Below the pieces are notes generated by a model. The model did no database searches, was not told the DNA's origin, and worked only from the letters and a program-made list of their open reading frames with translations. From positions 82,835,049 through 82,899,048 of the forward strand of contig CM053156.1 of assembly GCA_028571685.1 (NCBI GenBank): 64,000 nt of DNA, in the 5' to 3' direction. This DNA is from Heterohyrax brucei (Eukaryota; Chordata; Mammalia; Hyracoidea; Procaviidae). A program made the position numbers and the translations under genes. Below are positions 10,801-21,582 of the stretch, in pieces (position 1 is the first letter of the stretch; each line of letters starts with the position of its first letter).

Positions 10801-10963
10801 GTTTAGTCCCTGGTGGTATAGTGGTTGAGTGCTATGGCTGTTAAGCACAAGATTGGAAGTTCAAATCCACCAGGTTCTCCCTGGCAACTTGAAGGGCCAG
10901 TTCTGCTGTGTCCTGTATGGTTGCTGTGAGTTGGCATCAACTCAACAGTATTGGATTTGATTA
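10801..10963 (+). repeat. AfroSINE, sense, nested in L1
   Basis: CCCTGGTGGTATAGTGGTTG to GTATTGGATTTGATT; full-length SINE interrupting the antisense L1 3' UTR. Confidence 0.9.
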
Positions 10964-10965
10964 GG

Positions 10966-11512
10966 TGTTTGTTTTAGTCAGCTATTGCTGCTCTGGCAGA
11001 AATACCTCAAAGTGGATGGCTTTAACGAAGGAAAGTTTATTCTTACACAGTCCAGCAGGCTACAAGTCTGAATTCAGAGTGTCCACTCCAGGGGAAGACT
11101 TTCCTTCTGTTGGCTCTGGAGGAAAGTCCTTGTGTTGCATCAGTCTTTGGTGAGGGAGCATCGCGCAGGAACCTCAGGTCTGAGAGTGCGCTTTTTTCCC
11201 GGTGCGGCTTTCTTGAAGATATGAGGTTCCCAACTCGCCGCTTGCTTCCCTTTCTTTTTATCCCTTGTAGGAGGAAAGGATAGAAAGTAGTGTGAGCCCC
11301 ACTCCACGAAAACTTCAGTGGAGAGAGGCGATCTTAAGAAGGGATTTACAGTCCCACCCTAATCCTCTGTAATGTAATTCACTCACAGGCAGGGATTAGG
11401 ATTTACAGTATCACAAAATCACACAATAGAGGGCAACAACAGAATACAGGGAATTGCAGCCCAACCAAATTACTGCACATGTTTTGGAGGGGACAGAATT
11501 CAGTCTATGACA
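10966..11512 (-). mobile_element. MaLR-type solo LTR nested in L1
   Basis: TGTTTTAGTCAGCTATTGCTG at the left, CAGAATTCAGTCTATGACA at the right, TG...CA termini. It is the same subfamily as the LTR at 60788-61316, sharing GAGCCCCACTCCACGAAAAC-like and CAGGCAGGGATTAGGATTTA-like blocks. Confidence 0.78.
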
Positions 11513-12505
11513 GTTTTGGTATCTGATTGAGCCAAGAATCACACTCTTTACTAGCATCATTTTCTGTCTTATAGTCTAGTCTAACTTTTGGAGAGTTGGC
11601 TTGGGGAATGGTTTTATTTCTAGGCTAAGAGAGTTCAAAGGTCATGTCGTCTGGGGTTCTTCCTGTCTATCACAACATAAAGTGAAGCCTTTTTACTAAA
11701 ATGTGAGTCCTGCACCCTCCTTTTCTTAGGTTCCCTCAGGGACTCTGAGTTGGGTTCCCTGTCAGGGCAGTTGTCGGGATAGCTGGGCACCATTTAGCTC
11801 TGATCTCAGGCTGATGGCATGGCTAATTTATGTGACCCTTCTCTGCCCCTTGGCCTGGTGTTTTCCTTACATCTTTGGTGTTCTTCATTTTCTTTGCTCT
11901 GGGTGGGTTGGGACCAATTGATACATCTTAGATAACTGCTTGCTAGTTTTAAGACCCTGGAAGCCACTCCCTAAAGTGGGGTCTAGAACGTTTTCTTAAT
12001 AAACCTTGTTATACCAACTGACCTAAATGTGACCAGCAACTGTGGTTCCCAGGCCTCTGGCCCTGCTTCCGTGGCTCTTGAAGTGTTGGGTTGTGTTCAG
12101 GAAACTTAGCTTTTAGTCAAGACCAATTGTGCTGACTTCCCCTGTATTGTGTGCTGTCTTTCCCTTCACCTAAAATAACTCTTGTCATGTATCTAGTTAG
12201 TGAGTACCCCTCTCCCTCCCTCCCCACCCTCATAACCATTAAAGAATGTTTTTCTTTAGTGTTTAACTCTTGTCTTCAGGTTTCTTAATAGTGAGCTCAT
12301 GCAGTATCTGCATTTGCAACTGACTAATTTTATTTATGTGTTTATTTTTATTGTGATTAAGTGAAACTACATAGTCCAAATTCATGCTGCATGCCTTCCT
12401 ATCTGTACTGCAACTAACTAATTTTGGTTACATAGCATAACATCTTTCAGATGCCTCCATGTTACGCTTCACAGATTCATCATTGTTCTTTATCTTTATG
12501 TAATG
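11513..12505 (-). mobile_element. L1 3' UTR and ORF2 end, part 2 (antisense)
   Basis: The L1 continues with GAGAGTTGGCTTGGGGAATG, CAGGGCAGTTGTCGGGATAG, TTTAAGACCCTGGAAGCC-type and TACCCCTCTCCCTCCCTCC blocks, then CACAGATTCATCATTGTTC. The same order is seen in the L1 at 38735-40207. Confidence 0.82.
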
Positions 12506-13200
12506 TAATATTATTTTGAAAATGCACAATGTTAAGTGCACTAATCTGAGGTTTGACAAGAGCACACATCTAAATAACAACCAACCCCCTTTTGAATTCT
12601 AGAACATGACCCTCACACCAGAAGTTTGATGCATTTTCTCAGCTAGTCCCCACCCCATGCCATTCAGGCAGGCACCAAGGTTTCTGATTCATTTATTATG
12701 TATTTATTTTGCTTGTTCTAGAACTTCATATACATAATCATACAGTGTGGATTCTATTGTGGGAAGTTAATTTCATTCACAAAACGTCGTTGTGTACCTA
12801 AGTAATCCATCCCTGTTTATTGCTGAATATGCTTCCGTAGTATGAGTGATCTACCCCAGGTTAACTATTCTTCCGTCAGGCACTGGGCTGTTGCTAGTTT
12901 GCAGCTGTTATATGTGGAGTTGCTGTGAGCATTGTTGTGCAGTTCTTTTTGTCGAATTGTGTTTTCAGTAATTGGATAAATACCTAGGAGCAGAACTGTT
13001 GGGCATTAGACTAAGTGTATGGTTAGTTTTAGAAGACATTGCATAGTATTTTTCCAAAATGTTTTTACCATTTTGAACTCCCAAGAAGAATGTGTGAGAT
13101 GACTTTCTCTTGTTTCCTACCCTGAAGTAGGTTTTGGTTTCTGGGTCATTTCCATGGGCATCTGGGGAAGAGTGGGCTGCTGTTAGCCGTCCGGATACAA
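12506..13200 (-). mobile_element. Older L1 segment (antisense)
   Basis: The antisense ORF2-end profile includes GTGGAGTTGCTGTGAGCATTG and GGATAAATACCTAGGAGCAG. It is too diverged from the neighbouring L1 to be the same insertion. Confidence 0.6.
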
Positions 13201-13658
13201 CTTATCCAAAGGCGTGTTGTTATTTGTTAGGATATACTCCAGAGCACCTAAACAGGAACCACAAATGAACTGGAATTTTAAAATCTTGTTTCTTTAACTG
13301 TTATGTGTAATAACCGAACTAATAGCCAAAGGGTCTGTTGAACAGTAATGAATGACGATGTAAATGGTGAAAATAACTGGTAGCCAAGAAAACTTCTAAA
13401 TTTATTTTTCGGTTAAAAAAAAAAAAGTCAACTCCAGTATTGCCATTATCAGGATTTCTTACTTTGAGTTCAGTTCATAATGACTTTAGGTTTGATTTTA
13501 TATTAAGCATGGTTAGTTCTGAAGTACTACAATTGAAACAAATACTACAGTTTGTGACAGTAAAAAACAGTTGAATAATGGCATTTTCATAGTTTTACAG
13601 AGAAGATTTTTGACTGATGTACTGTTGGTGGGTGTGTTGCATGTCCACCTAGAGTTCA
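13201..13658. other. No recognised feature
   Basis: AT-rich unique-looking sequence with a short A-rich run at about 13416-13427. No exon signature seen. Confidence 0.5.
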
Positions 13659-13819
13659 CACAACCAGCGCCATTGAGTTGATTCCAACTCGTAGCAACCC
13701 TGTAGGTCAGAGTAGAACTGCCCCATAGAGTTTCAGATTAGTGCCTGGTAGATTTGAATGAACTGCCAACCTTTTGGTTAGCAGATGGAGCACTTAACCG
13801 CCACTCCACGAGGGTTCTC
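13659..13819 (-). repeat. AfroSINE
   Basis: Reverse-oriented full-length copy; 5' end CTCCACGAGGGTTCTC. A four-base duplication (GAATGAAC) expands the TTTGAA box. Confidence 0.92.
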
Positions 13820-14117
13820 TAAACTAGGGCAGACATGTTTAAAAGAAGGAAGAAGAGAAAGATTTACCATTTATCCTTTCTGGAATGTTCTCCAAGGCAT
13901 CCATTTCTGGATAGATAACTGCGTGACACATTGTGAATGATTTGGGACCCTATACTGATTTCTCCTCAGATGTCATCTTTCTGTTATATTTCTAACAAGT
14001 AGCATTTTGACTTTTTACATTCCCACTTGTTATAAGCAAGTCTCAAGCCAGCGTTTTCTCCTTAGTCCTCATCTCTTGAGAGGAGAGATCATTAGTAAAC
14101 CACACATGTAATTCAGA

Positions 14118-14325
14118 GACCTAGTGGTGTGGTGGCGAAGCTTTCAGTTTCTAATCTGAATGTTGGCAGTTCAAACCTGCCAGTCACCCCATAGGATAAA
14201 GATGTGACAGGCTGTTCAGTTGATTTACAGACTTGGAAACTCTATGGGACAGTTCTAGTCTGTCCTATAGGGTTGCCATGAGTTGGAATCCACTTGATGG
14301 CAATGGATTTTTTTTTTTTTGCCAC
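14118..14325 (+). repeat. AfroSINE, long variant, sense
   Basis: GACCTAGTGGTGTGGTGGC at the 5' end. A roughly 50-bp extra segment (GATAAAGATGTGACAGGCTG ... TTACAGACTTGG) precedes the TCTGTCCTATAGGGTTGCC box, and a T12 run ends it. Confidence 0.88.
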
Positions 14326-14729
14326 CTCCAGTAACATTAATTTATTCCCAGATGGAAGAGGATGAATTTCAGTTTTGAATAGGAATTTGTGCTTTCTAGA
14401 CTGTGAAACTGTTGTAGGAGTTGTTTCAAACTCGCAGTTGTCTTTCAGTAGCTTACCCCATCAGAGATGACGTTTGCGCAGGGGACTGGGTAAAGAGCAC
14501 AGTGATTTATTAGCAGTGTCTGTCATGGATGAAGAATTTCAGGAGTGAAGAACTGGTGTCACATAGGTTCACCACCTACACTTGCCTTTACAAAATCAAT
14601 TTGAGAAAAAAGAAATTTAGATATAGGAAAATCTCTAGAAAAATGATTCAAAAACATGCCTGTGCTAAAACCAGGTGACCAGTTATTAAAACTTAATTTT
14701 TTGATTATCTAGTCTTGAGTTTTAGTTAT
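14326..14729. other. No recognised feature
   Basis: About 400 bp unique-looking, AT-rich sequence between a SINE and an LTR. Confidence 0.5.
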
Positions 14730-15090
14730 TGTCTTGGTCATCAAGTACTGCTGTAACAGAGGTACCACGAGAGGGTAGCTTTAAGAAAGAGAAATTTATT
14801 CTCTGACTTCCTAGTATGCTACAAGTCCAAATTCAGGGCATCGGCTCCAGGGGTAGTTTCGCACCCTCTGTTGGCTCTGGAGAAAGGTCCTTCTCATCCA
14901 TCTTCCTTTGGTCTGGGAGCGTCTTAGCACAGGAACATCAAGTCCAAAGGGTGACAACTGTTCCCAGTGCTGCTTTCTGAGAGATCCCCGTGTCTTTCTG
15001 CTTGCATCTTTCTTTTATATCTGAAAAGAGATTGGCATAAGACACTGTACAGCCTTGTGGAGCTCACCAGTGTAACTGCCACTAATCCAT
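14730..15090 (-). mobile_element. MaLR-type LTR, part 1 (split by RTE)
   Basis: TGTCTTGGTCATCAAGTACTG start, CTTGTGGAGCTCACC and GCCACTAATCCAT. The element continues after the RTE insertion at 15636. GTTAT precedes it and GTTAC follows its far end, a possible 5-bp target duplication. Confidence 0.78.
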
Positions 15091-15635
15091 TTTCTGCTGC
15101 TGTTCAGGAGGTTGTCTGCTGCAGAAGACCTCTTTAAAGTGTTGAAAAGTAAAGATGTCACCTTGAAGACTAAGGAGAGTCAGACCCAAGTGGTAGTATT
15201 TTCAGTCTGCACATGAAAACTGGAAAATGAATAAGGAAGACAGAAGAAGAACTGACGCCTTTGAATTGTGATGTTGAAGAAGAATGTTGAATATACCACA
15301 GGCCACCCGAAGAACTGACAGATGTGTTCTGGAAGAAGTACAGCCAGAGTGCTGCTTGGAAGCAAGGATAGTGAGACTGTGGCCTTAAATACTTTGAACG
15401 TGTTGTCAGAATGAATCAATTCGTGGAGAAGGACATCATGCTTGTTAAAGTAGAGAGTCAGCAAAACAAGAGAAAGACCCTCAGTGATATGAATTGACTC
15501 AGTGGCTGCCACAACAGGCTCGAGCATGAAAATGATTGTGGGCATGCCACAGGGCTGGGCTGTGTTTTGTTTTGTTGTGTGTAGTGCTGCCGTTGAGTCA
15601 GAACTGGTCTGTGGCACTGAACAGTAATAACAATC
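15091..15635 (+). mobile_element. RTE LINE 3' fragment inserted in an LTR
   Basis: Sense RTE from CTGCTGCAGAAGACCTC through GACTCAGTGGCTGCC and GGGCATGCCACAGGGC to the GTGGCACTGAACAGTAATAAC tail. It splits the LTR, so it is younger than that LTR copy. Confidence 0.85.
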
Positions 15636-15791
15636 TATCTTATTAAATTATAGTGATAGAATTTAAAACACATAGGAAAATTAAATCGAATGACAAAATG
15701 GGGGACAGTCATATAATAACTGGGCATCATGGCCCAGGCAATTTGCTACACGCATTTTTTTTTGGGTGGGGGCATAATTTAATCCTTGATA
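15636..15791 (-). mobile_element. MaLR-type LTR, part 2
   Basis: Resumes with TAGAATTTAAAACACATAGG and ends at GGGGGCATAATTTAATCC-TTGATA. It completes the LTR begun at 14730. Confidence 0.75.
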
Positions 15792-16339
15792 GTTACCTAG
15801 TACTGCTACAACACTAATAACACTCATGGATACCTTCAACAAACAGAAGTTTATTCTCTCGCAATCTAGTAGGCTGGAGCCCCAAACACAGGGCCTGAGC
15901 TCCAGGGAAATGCCCTCTCTGCCCTTTGGCTGTGGGGGAACGTCCTTGTCATCCACCTTCTCTTGGTCTAGAAGCCTCCTTTGGCTCTGGGGGAAGGTCC
16001 TTGTCATCCACGTGGTCTAGAAGCTTCTATACACAGGAGCCCCCACGTTAAAAAGACGTTCTCTGTTCCTGCTACTTTCTGAGAGGTGTGAGGTCTTCAT
16101 GTCTCTCCACATGCCTCTCTCTTGTCTATCTCAGATCGATTTAAGATACAGCTGAATCTTGCAGACTGAGTCCTGTCTCAGTAACATAACTGCTGATAAT
16201 CCCACCTCATTGACGTCACAGAGGGAGGATTTACCACACACAGGAAAATCACGGTAGATGACACAGTGGTGGAAAACACTGGGAATCATGTCCTAGCCAG
16301 GTTGACACAGTGTGGGGGAACATAATTCAATCCACAGCA
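15790..16339 (-). mobile_element. MaLR-type LTR, directly abutting the previous one
   Basis: TACCTAGTACTGCTACAACAC start, AGTTTATTCTCTCGCAATC, and GAACATAATTCAATCCACAG end. It carries an internal tandem duplication at about 15920-16022: TTTGGCTSTGGGGGAA...GTCCTTGTCATCCAC twice, each followed by a TGGTCTAGAAGC block. Confidence 0.78.
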
Positions 16340-16441
16340 TCATGTGTGACAGGAAGCATCTGAAGATACCAGTGTGGGGGTGGGTAGATTGCTGAGGTGC
16401 TCCGGAACATGAACGAAAGCGGGAGAGAAATAGAACGTAAG

Positions 16442-16862
16442 TGTCACAGCTTGAATTGTGTCTTCCAAACAATGTGTGTCACCATTTAGCTAGACCTTGA
16501 TTCCTGGTGTGATGTTCCTGTGTGCTATAAGCTCGGCCTCTGCTCTATTAATGTGTGAAGATGAGCGGCGGTTGTGGGGCAGGACTCCATCAAGGGTTGG
16601 GGACCTCATCCTATCAAGAAAGAAGCAGTGGTGGGACCAGAGAATATCCTTGGGAAAGAGCCTGGGGTCCCAGTGCCTCAGAAGCTCCCAGTCCAGGGGA
16701 ACACTGACGACAAGGACCTTCCTCCAGAGCCTAAGGTTTCCCCTGGAGATGAGGCCTTGAATCTGGATTTTTAGCCTACTTTTCTGGGGGAAAACAAACA
16801 TCTCTTTGTTATGCTGTCCAGTTGAGGTATTTCTGTTACAGCAGCACTAGATGACTAATACA
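16442..16862 (+). mobile_element. MaLR-type solo LTR, sense
   Basis: TGTCACAGCTTGAATTGTG to GATGACTAATACA, TG...CA termini. GTAAG before it and GTAAA after it suggest a diverged 5-bp target duplication. Several short frames lie inside and are chance. Confidence 0.78.
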
Positions 16863-16865
16863 GTA

Positions 16866-17029
16866 AATTGATGAGAAGGACCTTCACCCCGAGTCAGCAG
16901 AGACAGAAAGCCTTCCCTGGAGCCGACACCCTGCATTTGGACTTTTAGTCTACTTTACTGTGAGGAAATTATGTTTGTTAGTCATGCACTTGAGATTTCT
17001 CTATTAGAGTAGTACTAGATGACTAAGAC
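16866..17029 (+). mobile_element. Extra MaLR LTR 3' end in tandem
   Basis: A second partial copy of the LTR 3' third: GAAGGACCTTCACCCCGAG, GCATTTGGACTTTTAGTC and TAGATGACTAAGA. It immediately follows the full LTR in the same orientation. Confidence 0.75.
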
Positions 17030-17437
17030 CTCATCTTCAACAAAAACTTCAAGGGCAGGTTGATAAAGGTTGGAAAGTACTTCAGTTTATGAAATAATGT
17101 CTCCAGAAACTCAAAAGACAATGAAGCACACATAAAGGCAAAACTCAGTTTAAAATAAACCCTCTTAAAAAGTATAGATGGAAACTAAGTAAATAGCTTC
17201 ATTGCTTTTGTTTTCTGTTTCTTTTGTGTTTTGAGTTTTTTCCCTAACAAGACTGGGTGTATGTGTCTGTCTGTCTGTCTGTGAGGTGGTTTGCTTAATC
17301 ATAAATTCCTGGTAACTGTGATTTGTCATTTCTATAAAAAAATGTGATGTTTTTCCTCCTTCTATTTCTGGGTGTTTCAGATTGGGAAACTTCAAAGTGA
17401 AGAAGTAATTGAGTTCATCTGTGGTTTGAGAGTTTTC
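17030..17437. other. No recognised feature apart from a (CTGT)n patch
   Basis: Unique-looking, AT-rich. A short CTGTCTGTCTGTCTGT run lies at about 17266-17282. Confidence 0.5.
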
Positions 17438-17442
17438 CTGAG

Positions 17443-17930
17443 TGTCTTACTTGTCTAATTTTGCTATAACAGAAATATCACAAATGGATAGTTTTAACAA
17501 AGAGAAATTTGTTTCCTCACAGTAAAGTGGGCTGAGAGTCCAAATTCAGGCTGTCAGTTCCGGGGGGAGGCTTCCTGTCTTGGCTCTGGAGGAATGTTCT
17601 TGGTGTCAGTCTTTCTCTGGATTGTAAGCTTTGAGGCACAGAGACCCCGGGTCCAAAGGATGTGTACTGCTCCTAGCGCTGCTTTCTTGGTGGTATGAGG
17701 TCCCCACTCTGCTTGGTTCCCCTTCCCTTGTGTCCCATGACATTGCGTCACAGCTTAGTACAGTCTTACATAGACTGATTCCTGCCTCGCTGACACACCA
17801 CTGCCATCCTCGTTAACATCACAGGGGCGGGACTTACAACATACAGGCAAAACAGCACATAATACCAAGAATCCTGCCCTAACCAAATTGGCACATACTT
17901 TTTGCGGGGGACACAATTCAATCCATGACA
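17443..17930 (-). mobile_element. MaLR-type solo LTR with 5-bp target duplication
   Basis: TGTCTTACTTGTCTAATTTTG start and CAATTCAATCCATGACA end, flanked on both sides by CTGAG (17438-17442 and 17931-17935). The TG...CA termini and 5-bp duplication fix its ends exactly. Confidence 0.88.
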
Positions 17931-19177
17931 CTGAGCATGAGGGTGATTTGGAACCCTTCCTGGCAACCATTTTACTTAGTAAGGTCATGTGTTTTGGAGG
18001 GTTTGGTTGGCTCATACTTTCACAGATTACTACGTTGCTTAGAATGGGAATCTGCAATCTTAAGCTTTTCAGTAGATTGCGTTTTGGATCTAGCTGTTAA
18101 TCAAATGTATTAGAACATCAGTTTCTGGCTTGGCAGCAAATGTACACTGAGGATGATAAGAATATTAAGAAACTTTGGGTCTTGTAAGTAGTTTCAAAAG
18201 TTTTTCAAAAACAATTCCTTAGAATCTTCCCGTAGAACAGCAATGCTGTAATCTGAGGCCTGGTGTCTAGCAAGTTGTAATTCATGTTATGTGGCTATTA
18301 TGTGGAATTCCTCCTCCCAAAAGATGTTTAGGTCAATCAGTCTGTCTAGGAGGTGAGGGTAATCCTGTTATCTTAGAAAGAGAAATTGGAACATTAATTT
18401 CCCACTCTAAATTCATGCTATCCTTCTGTCCAATACTCAGTATCTCTGCAGTTCAGTATGGCAGTCGTTCATTAATTCGAACTCAGTAGAGTGTGAGCTT
18501 CTCATTTGGAGATGTGCCAAACCACACTTACTGAAGCCTCTCACATCCTTTCCATTTTCCGTCAATACACTGTTCTCAGGCTTTCATGCTCTGTGTATTT
18601 CCTCTGTGTATGTTTTGTTCTTTCCACCCACGCGTGTGGTGGTCCGTTTCCAGTGGGTTCATATAGGCTGTGATACACGTTGCCTTACTGAACTCCTCAT
18701 GGAAGTCATGGCATATGCCGTGACTGTCTGCTCACGTATTGCCGACGACTGCATGGGTAATAAACGAGAAACGTTTAGCAACAGCTAATATATGAGATGC
18801 TTAGCAATATTTTGAAATAATGCATTAGGTTGATTGTTCGTGGTTGGTTCTGATCCAAAGAGAATTGCCTTCTGTGTATCTCAGGTTCCTGGAAGCTCTT
18901 CTTGCTGCCCTAATAGGGCTCCTTCTCTTGCACCTCATGAGGGGTGCAGGCTGTGTGGTCTGGTCCTGTGTATGCCTGTGAACTTGTGCCATGAGACAAG
19001 CCAAGTGTTGCTCTCAGCTTAATGATGTTATCAGAGTGAAATACCATTAATGTCATCTACAGATAGTCAGACAGATAATAAGGCTTTTCTTCTGTTGTGC
19101 CCTCGGATGTGTTTGGACTGATTAGCATTCTAGAACAAACCATTTGTCCCAACCAGGAACTTCACCTGCTGTAGATC
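17931..19177. other. Unique-looking interval, no recognised gene
   Basis: About 1.25 kb with no repeat family I recognise. A weak exon-like segment (AG at 18136, GTAAGT at 18184, 47 bp between) is present but has a poor pyrimidine tract. Confidence 0.45.
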
Positions 19178-19329
19178 CCAACCAAAACAAAACCTCTTGT
19201 TGTCAAGTGGATTCTATAGGACAGAGTAGAACTGCTTCCCAGAGTTCCCAAGAAGTGACTGGTGGATTTGAACTGCTGACCTTTTGGTTAGCAGATTGAG
19301 ATCTTAACCACTGTGCCATCAGATGCCAG
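19178..19329 (-). repeat. AfroSINE
   Basis: Reverse-oriented copy with AAAACAAAACCTCTTG 3' end; about 15 bp including the GACTCATAGCGACC box is deleted. Confidence 0.88.
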
Positions 19330-20362
19330 GAGGAGCCTAGATGAAGTTGAGAGCTGGAGAAATCATACAGGTAGTCCAGTTGTGGACTGGAAGTCACAAC
19401 TGTATTATCCCAGGGCATGTGTGTGACAAATTATTCCACTAAATTCTTGTCTACACTTTGCCTGGTATCAGTGCTGACCTGCTGCTACCCCACTACGCTC
19501 TCCAAGTATTGTCATCTTCCCCCAATTCAGCCATGCTTTCATGTAGGGAAATAAACTGTCGTAGGCAAATGCCCTCCTACTCATTCACAATTGATGCTTA
19601 TAGGCTGTTTGGAATTTTTTTGTTGAGAAGTTACTTGCTGAAGAGGCCTGGGTGATAGGGAAAGTCGTCCTTTACAATTTCAGCGTGGTGGAAAGATTTA
19701 CAGTGTATTTTCTTTCTGACTCCTTGCAGCTGCCCGGAGCCAACATTTGTCTTCTGCTTCCTTTAATTGGATCTGACTTGTGACATCATGTTCTGAAAGG
19801 CTGCAGTTTAAGGGGTGTGTTTTCACTTCAGCACACATGCGTTATGCAGAATCCCCAGAATGTCCGTGTTACTCTGTTTTTTAAAGCTATAGAAGCCGAC
19901 CGTCTTGGGGTCTCCTTTTTCTGGAGGCTGGAGTAGGGCCTGGGTTGGATTCTGACCAGGCAGAAGTGTATCATAAATTAGCATCCTCCCTTAATGTATA
20001 TTCAGGGTGTGACTAGCAGGAGAGTGGCTTGTCCTGCCAGCTGTGTGCAACACGGGGAGGCCAGTATTTATCTCCTTTAAGCTTGCCAAGTGATGAGCTA
20101 GCAATGTCTGCACCACGCTGCATGTTCACTTTCAAGGGACAAGACTTAGATTCCAAATTTTCTGGGATGGTGGCTTCAGTGTGTTTGAAGTCCTTGCTCC
20201 AAACTCCTAACATTGCTGGAGAGAATAATGTGATGCTGTATCAACGGTATTATGAAATCAGACATGAAGTGGTCTTTAGAATACTTGAAGATCATGAGGC
20301 ATGAATTTCTTGAAGTTTGGTGAGTGGAATGCACGTGACTTAGATATCTAAGATCCAGTTTT
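19330..20362. other. Unique-looking interval, no recognised gene
   Basis: About 1 kb without recognised repeats. An open frame of 91 codons (20029-20304, +) has no domain I recognise and overlaps an open frame on the other strand, so it is not called as a gene. A GTGAGT donor-like site follows at about 20320. Confidence 0.4.
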
Positions 20363-20505
20363 CAGGGAGTCCCTGGCAGAAAGGCCTGCTAAACTGCTTC
20401 TGTAGGCACGATAGCCAAGAGAATCCTAGGGCACAGTTCCACTGTCTTAATACAGGGAGTGGTCACGAGTCAGGGGTTATCTCAGCAGCTGGGGACAACA
20501 GCAGT
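20363..20505 (+). repeat. Diverged AfroSINE-like element, sense
   Basis: GAGTCCCTGGCAGAAAGG start and a GTCACGAGTCAGGGG...GGGGACAACAGCAG end resemble an older relative of the SINE with an RTE-like CAACAAC tail. Too diverged for certainty. Confidence 0.4.
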
Positions 20506-20590
20506 TCTCATATGGCATAAAAGGGGTCCAGCTGTCTTATACAGTGAACTTCTGGCAGAATGTCTAATGCCTAGACTTGTTCTATGACAT

Positions 20591-20806
20591 AGAAAACCAA
20601 AAAATCCCAAACACATTGGCCATTGAGTTGAATCTGACCCATAGCGACCCTATAGGGCACACTAGAACTGGCCCATAGGATTTCCAAAGCTGTGATCTTT
20701 ACAGAAGCAGACTGCCATACCTGTCTCTCTTGGAGCAGATGGTAAGTTCAAACCACTGACCCTTTTTTAGCAGCCAGGTGCTTAGCTCCTGCACACCAGG
20801 GTTCCT
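20591..20806 (-). repeat. AfroSINE, long variant
   Basis: Reverse-oriented; GAAAACCAAAAAATCCC tail, long insert GCTGTGATCTTTACAGAAGC, and 5' end CACACCAGGGTTCC. Confidence 0.92.
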
Positions 20807-20903
20807 GAGTGAGTCATGAAAAAATACATATTTTACATCTCACTTACATAAAGTATCTCCTGTAGGCAAATTACACACATCAAAAAACTGAACCCACACC
20901 TGT

Positions 20904-21343
20904 CCCAAGCTGGGGTATTTTCAGTCACATCGTATGTGTGCATAAATTGGACAGTGATTAAGGAAGACAGAAGAAGAATTGATGCGTTTAAATTGTCATG
21001 TTGGAAAAGAATATGAATGCACTGTGAACTGCCAAAGGAACCAACAGGTCTGTTCTGAAAGCAGTACAGCCAGAGTGCTTCTTGGAAGCAAAGAAGATTC
21101 CACCTGGCACACTTTGGATACATTGTCAGGAAGGATCAGTCCTGGGAGAAGAACACCACGCTTAGTATAGTAGAAGGCTGGTGAAAAAGATGAAGGCCTG
21201 CAATAAGATGGATTAGCACAGTGGCTGCAACAGTGAGCTTAAGCATAAAAACGATTATGGATATGGCACAGGACTAAGCAGTGTTTTGTTCTGCATTCTG
21301 TTTGCATAGAGTCACTGGGAGTTGGAACTGACTCAGTGGCCCC
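20904..21343 (+). mobile_element. RTE LINE 3' fragment, sense
   Basis: Runs from the ORF2 end (GGTATTTTCAGTCACATCG) to GTTGGAACTGACTCAGTGGC. It is joined at its tail to a short SINE 5' end. Confidence 0.85.
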
Positions 21344-21366
21344 TAACCGCTATGCCTCCAGGGTTT
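21344..21366 (-). repeat. AfroSINE 5'-end remnant at RTE tail
   Basis: TAACCGCTATGCCTCCAGGG is the RC of an AfroSINE start, attached directly to the RTE tail with no intervening SINE body. Confidence 0.6.
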
Positions 21367-21367
21367 G

Positions 21368-21582
21368 CAGTGAATGTATAGAGACCAAAACTTATTAGAG
21401 GTTGCCAGGGCTGGTGGGAGAGGAAAACGGAGCATCATTCCTCAAAGGGCACTGAGCTTCTGTGAAGGGTGATGGAAAAATCTGGAAATGAGTAGTGTTA
21501 GGAGTTGCACAGCTTGGTGACCATAACTGTGTCATTGAATTGTCCAGGTAAAAATTGTTGAAATGGCTGATGTGCTGTGATA
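21368..21582 (+). mobile_element. Old L1 3' UTR fragment, sense
   Basis: TAGAGGTTGCCAGGGCTGGTG, GTGATGGAAAAATCTGG and CATTGAATTGTCCAGG match the profile of old mammalian L1 3' UTRs. The only sense L1 piece I see. Confidence 0.6.

Noticed and set aside
18137-18183. 47-bp exon-like segment before GTAAGT
   Set aside because: The acceptor has a weak pyrimidine tract and two frames are open over so short a length, so the evidence is not discriminating.
20029-20304. 91-codon plus-strand frame in unique sequence
   Set aside because: Overlaps an open frame on the other strand, lacks a recognisable motif, and has no convincing acceptor upstream.
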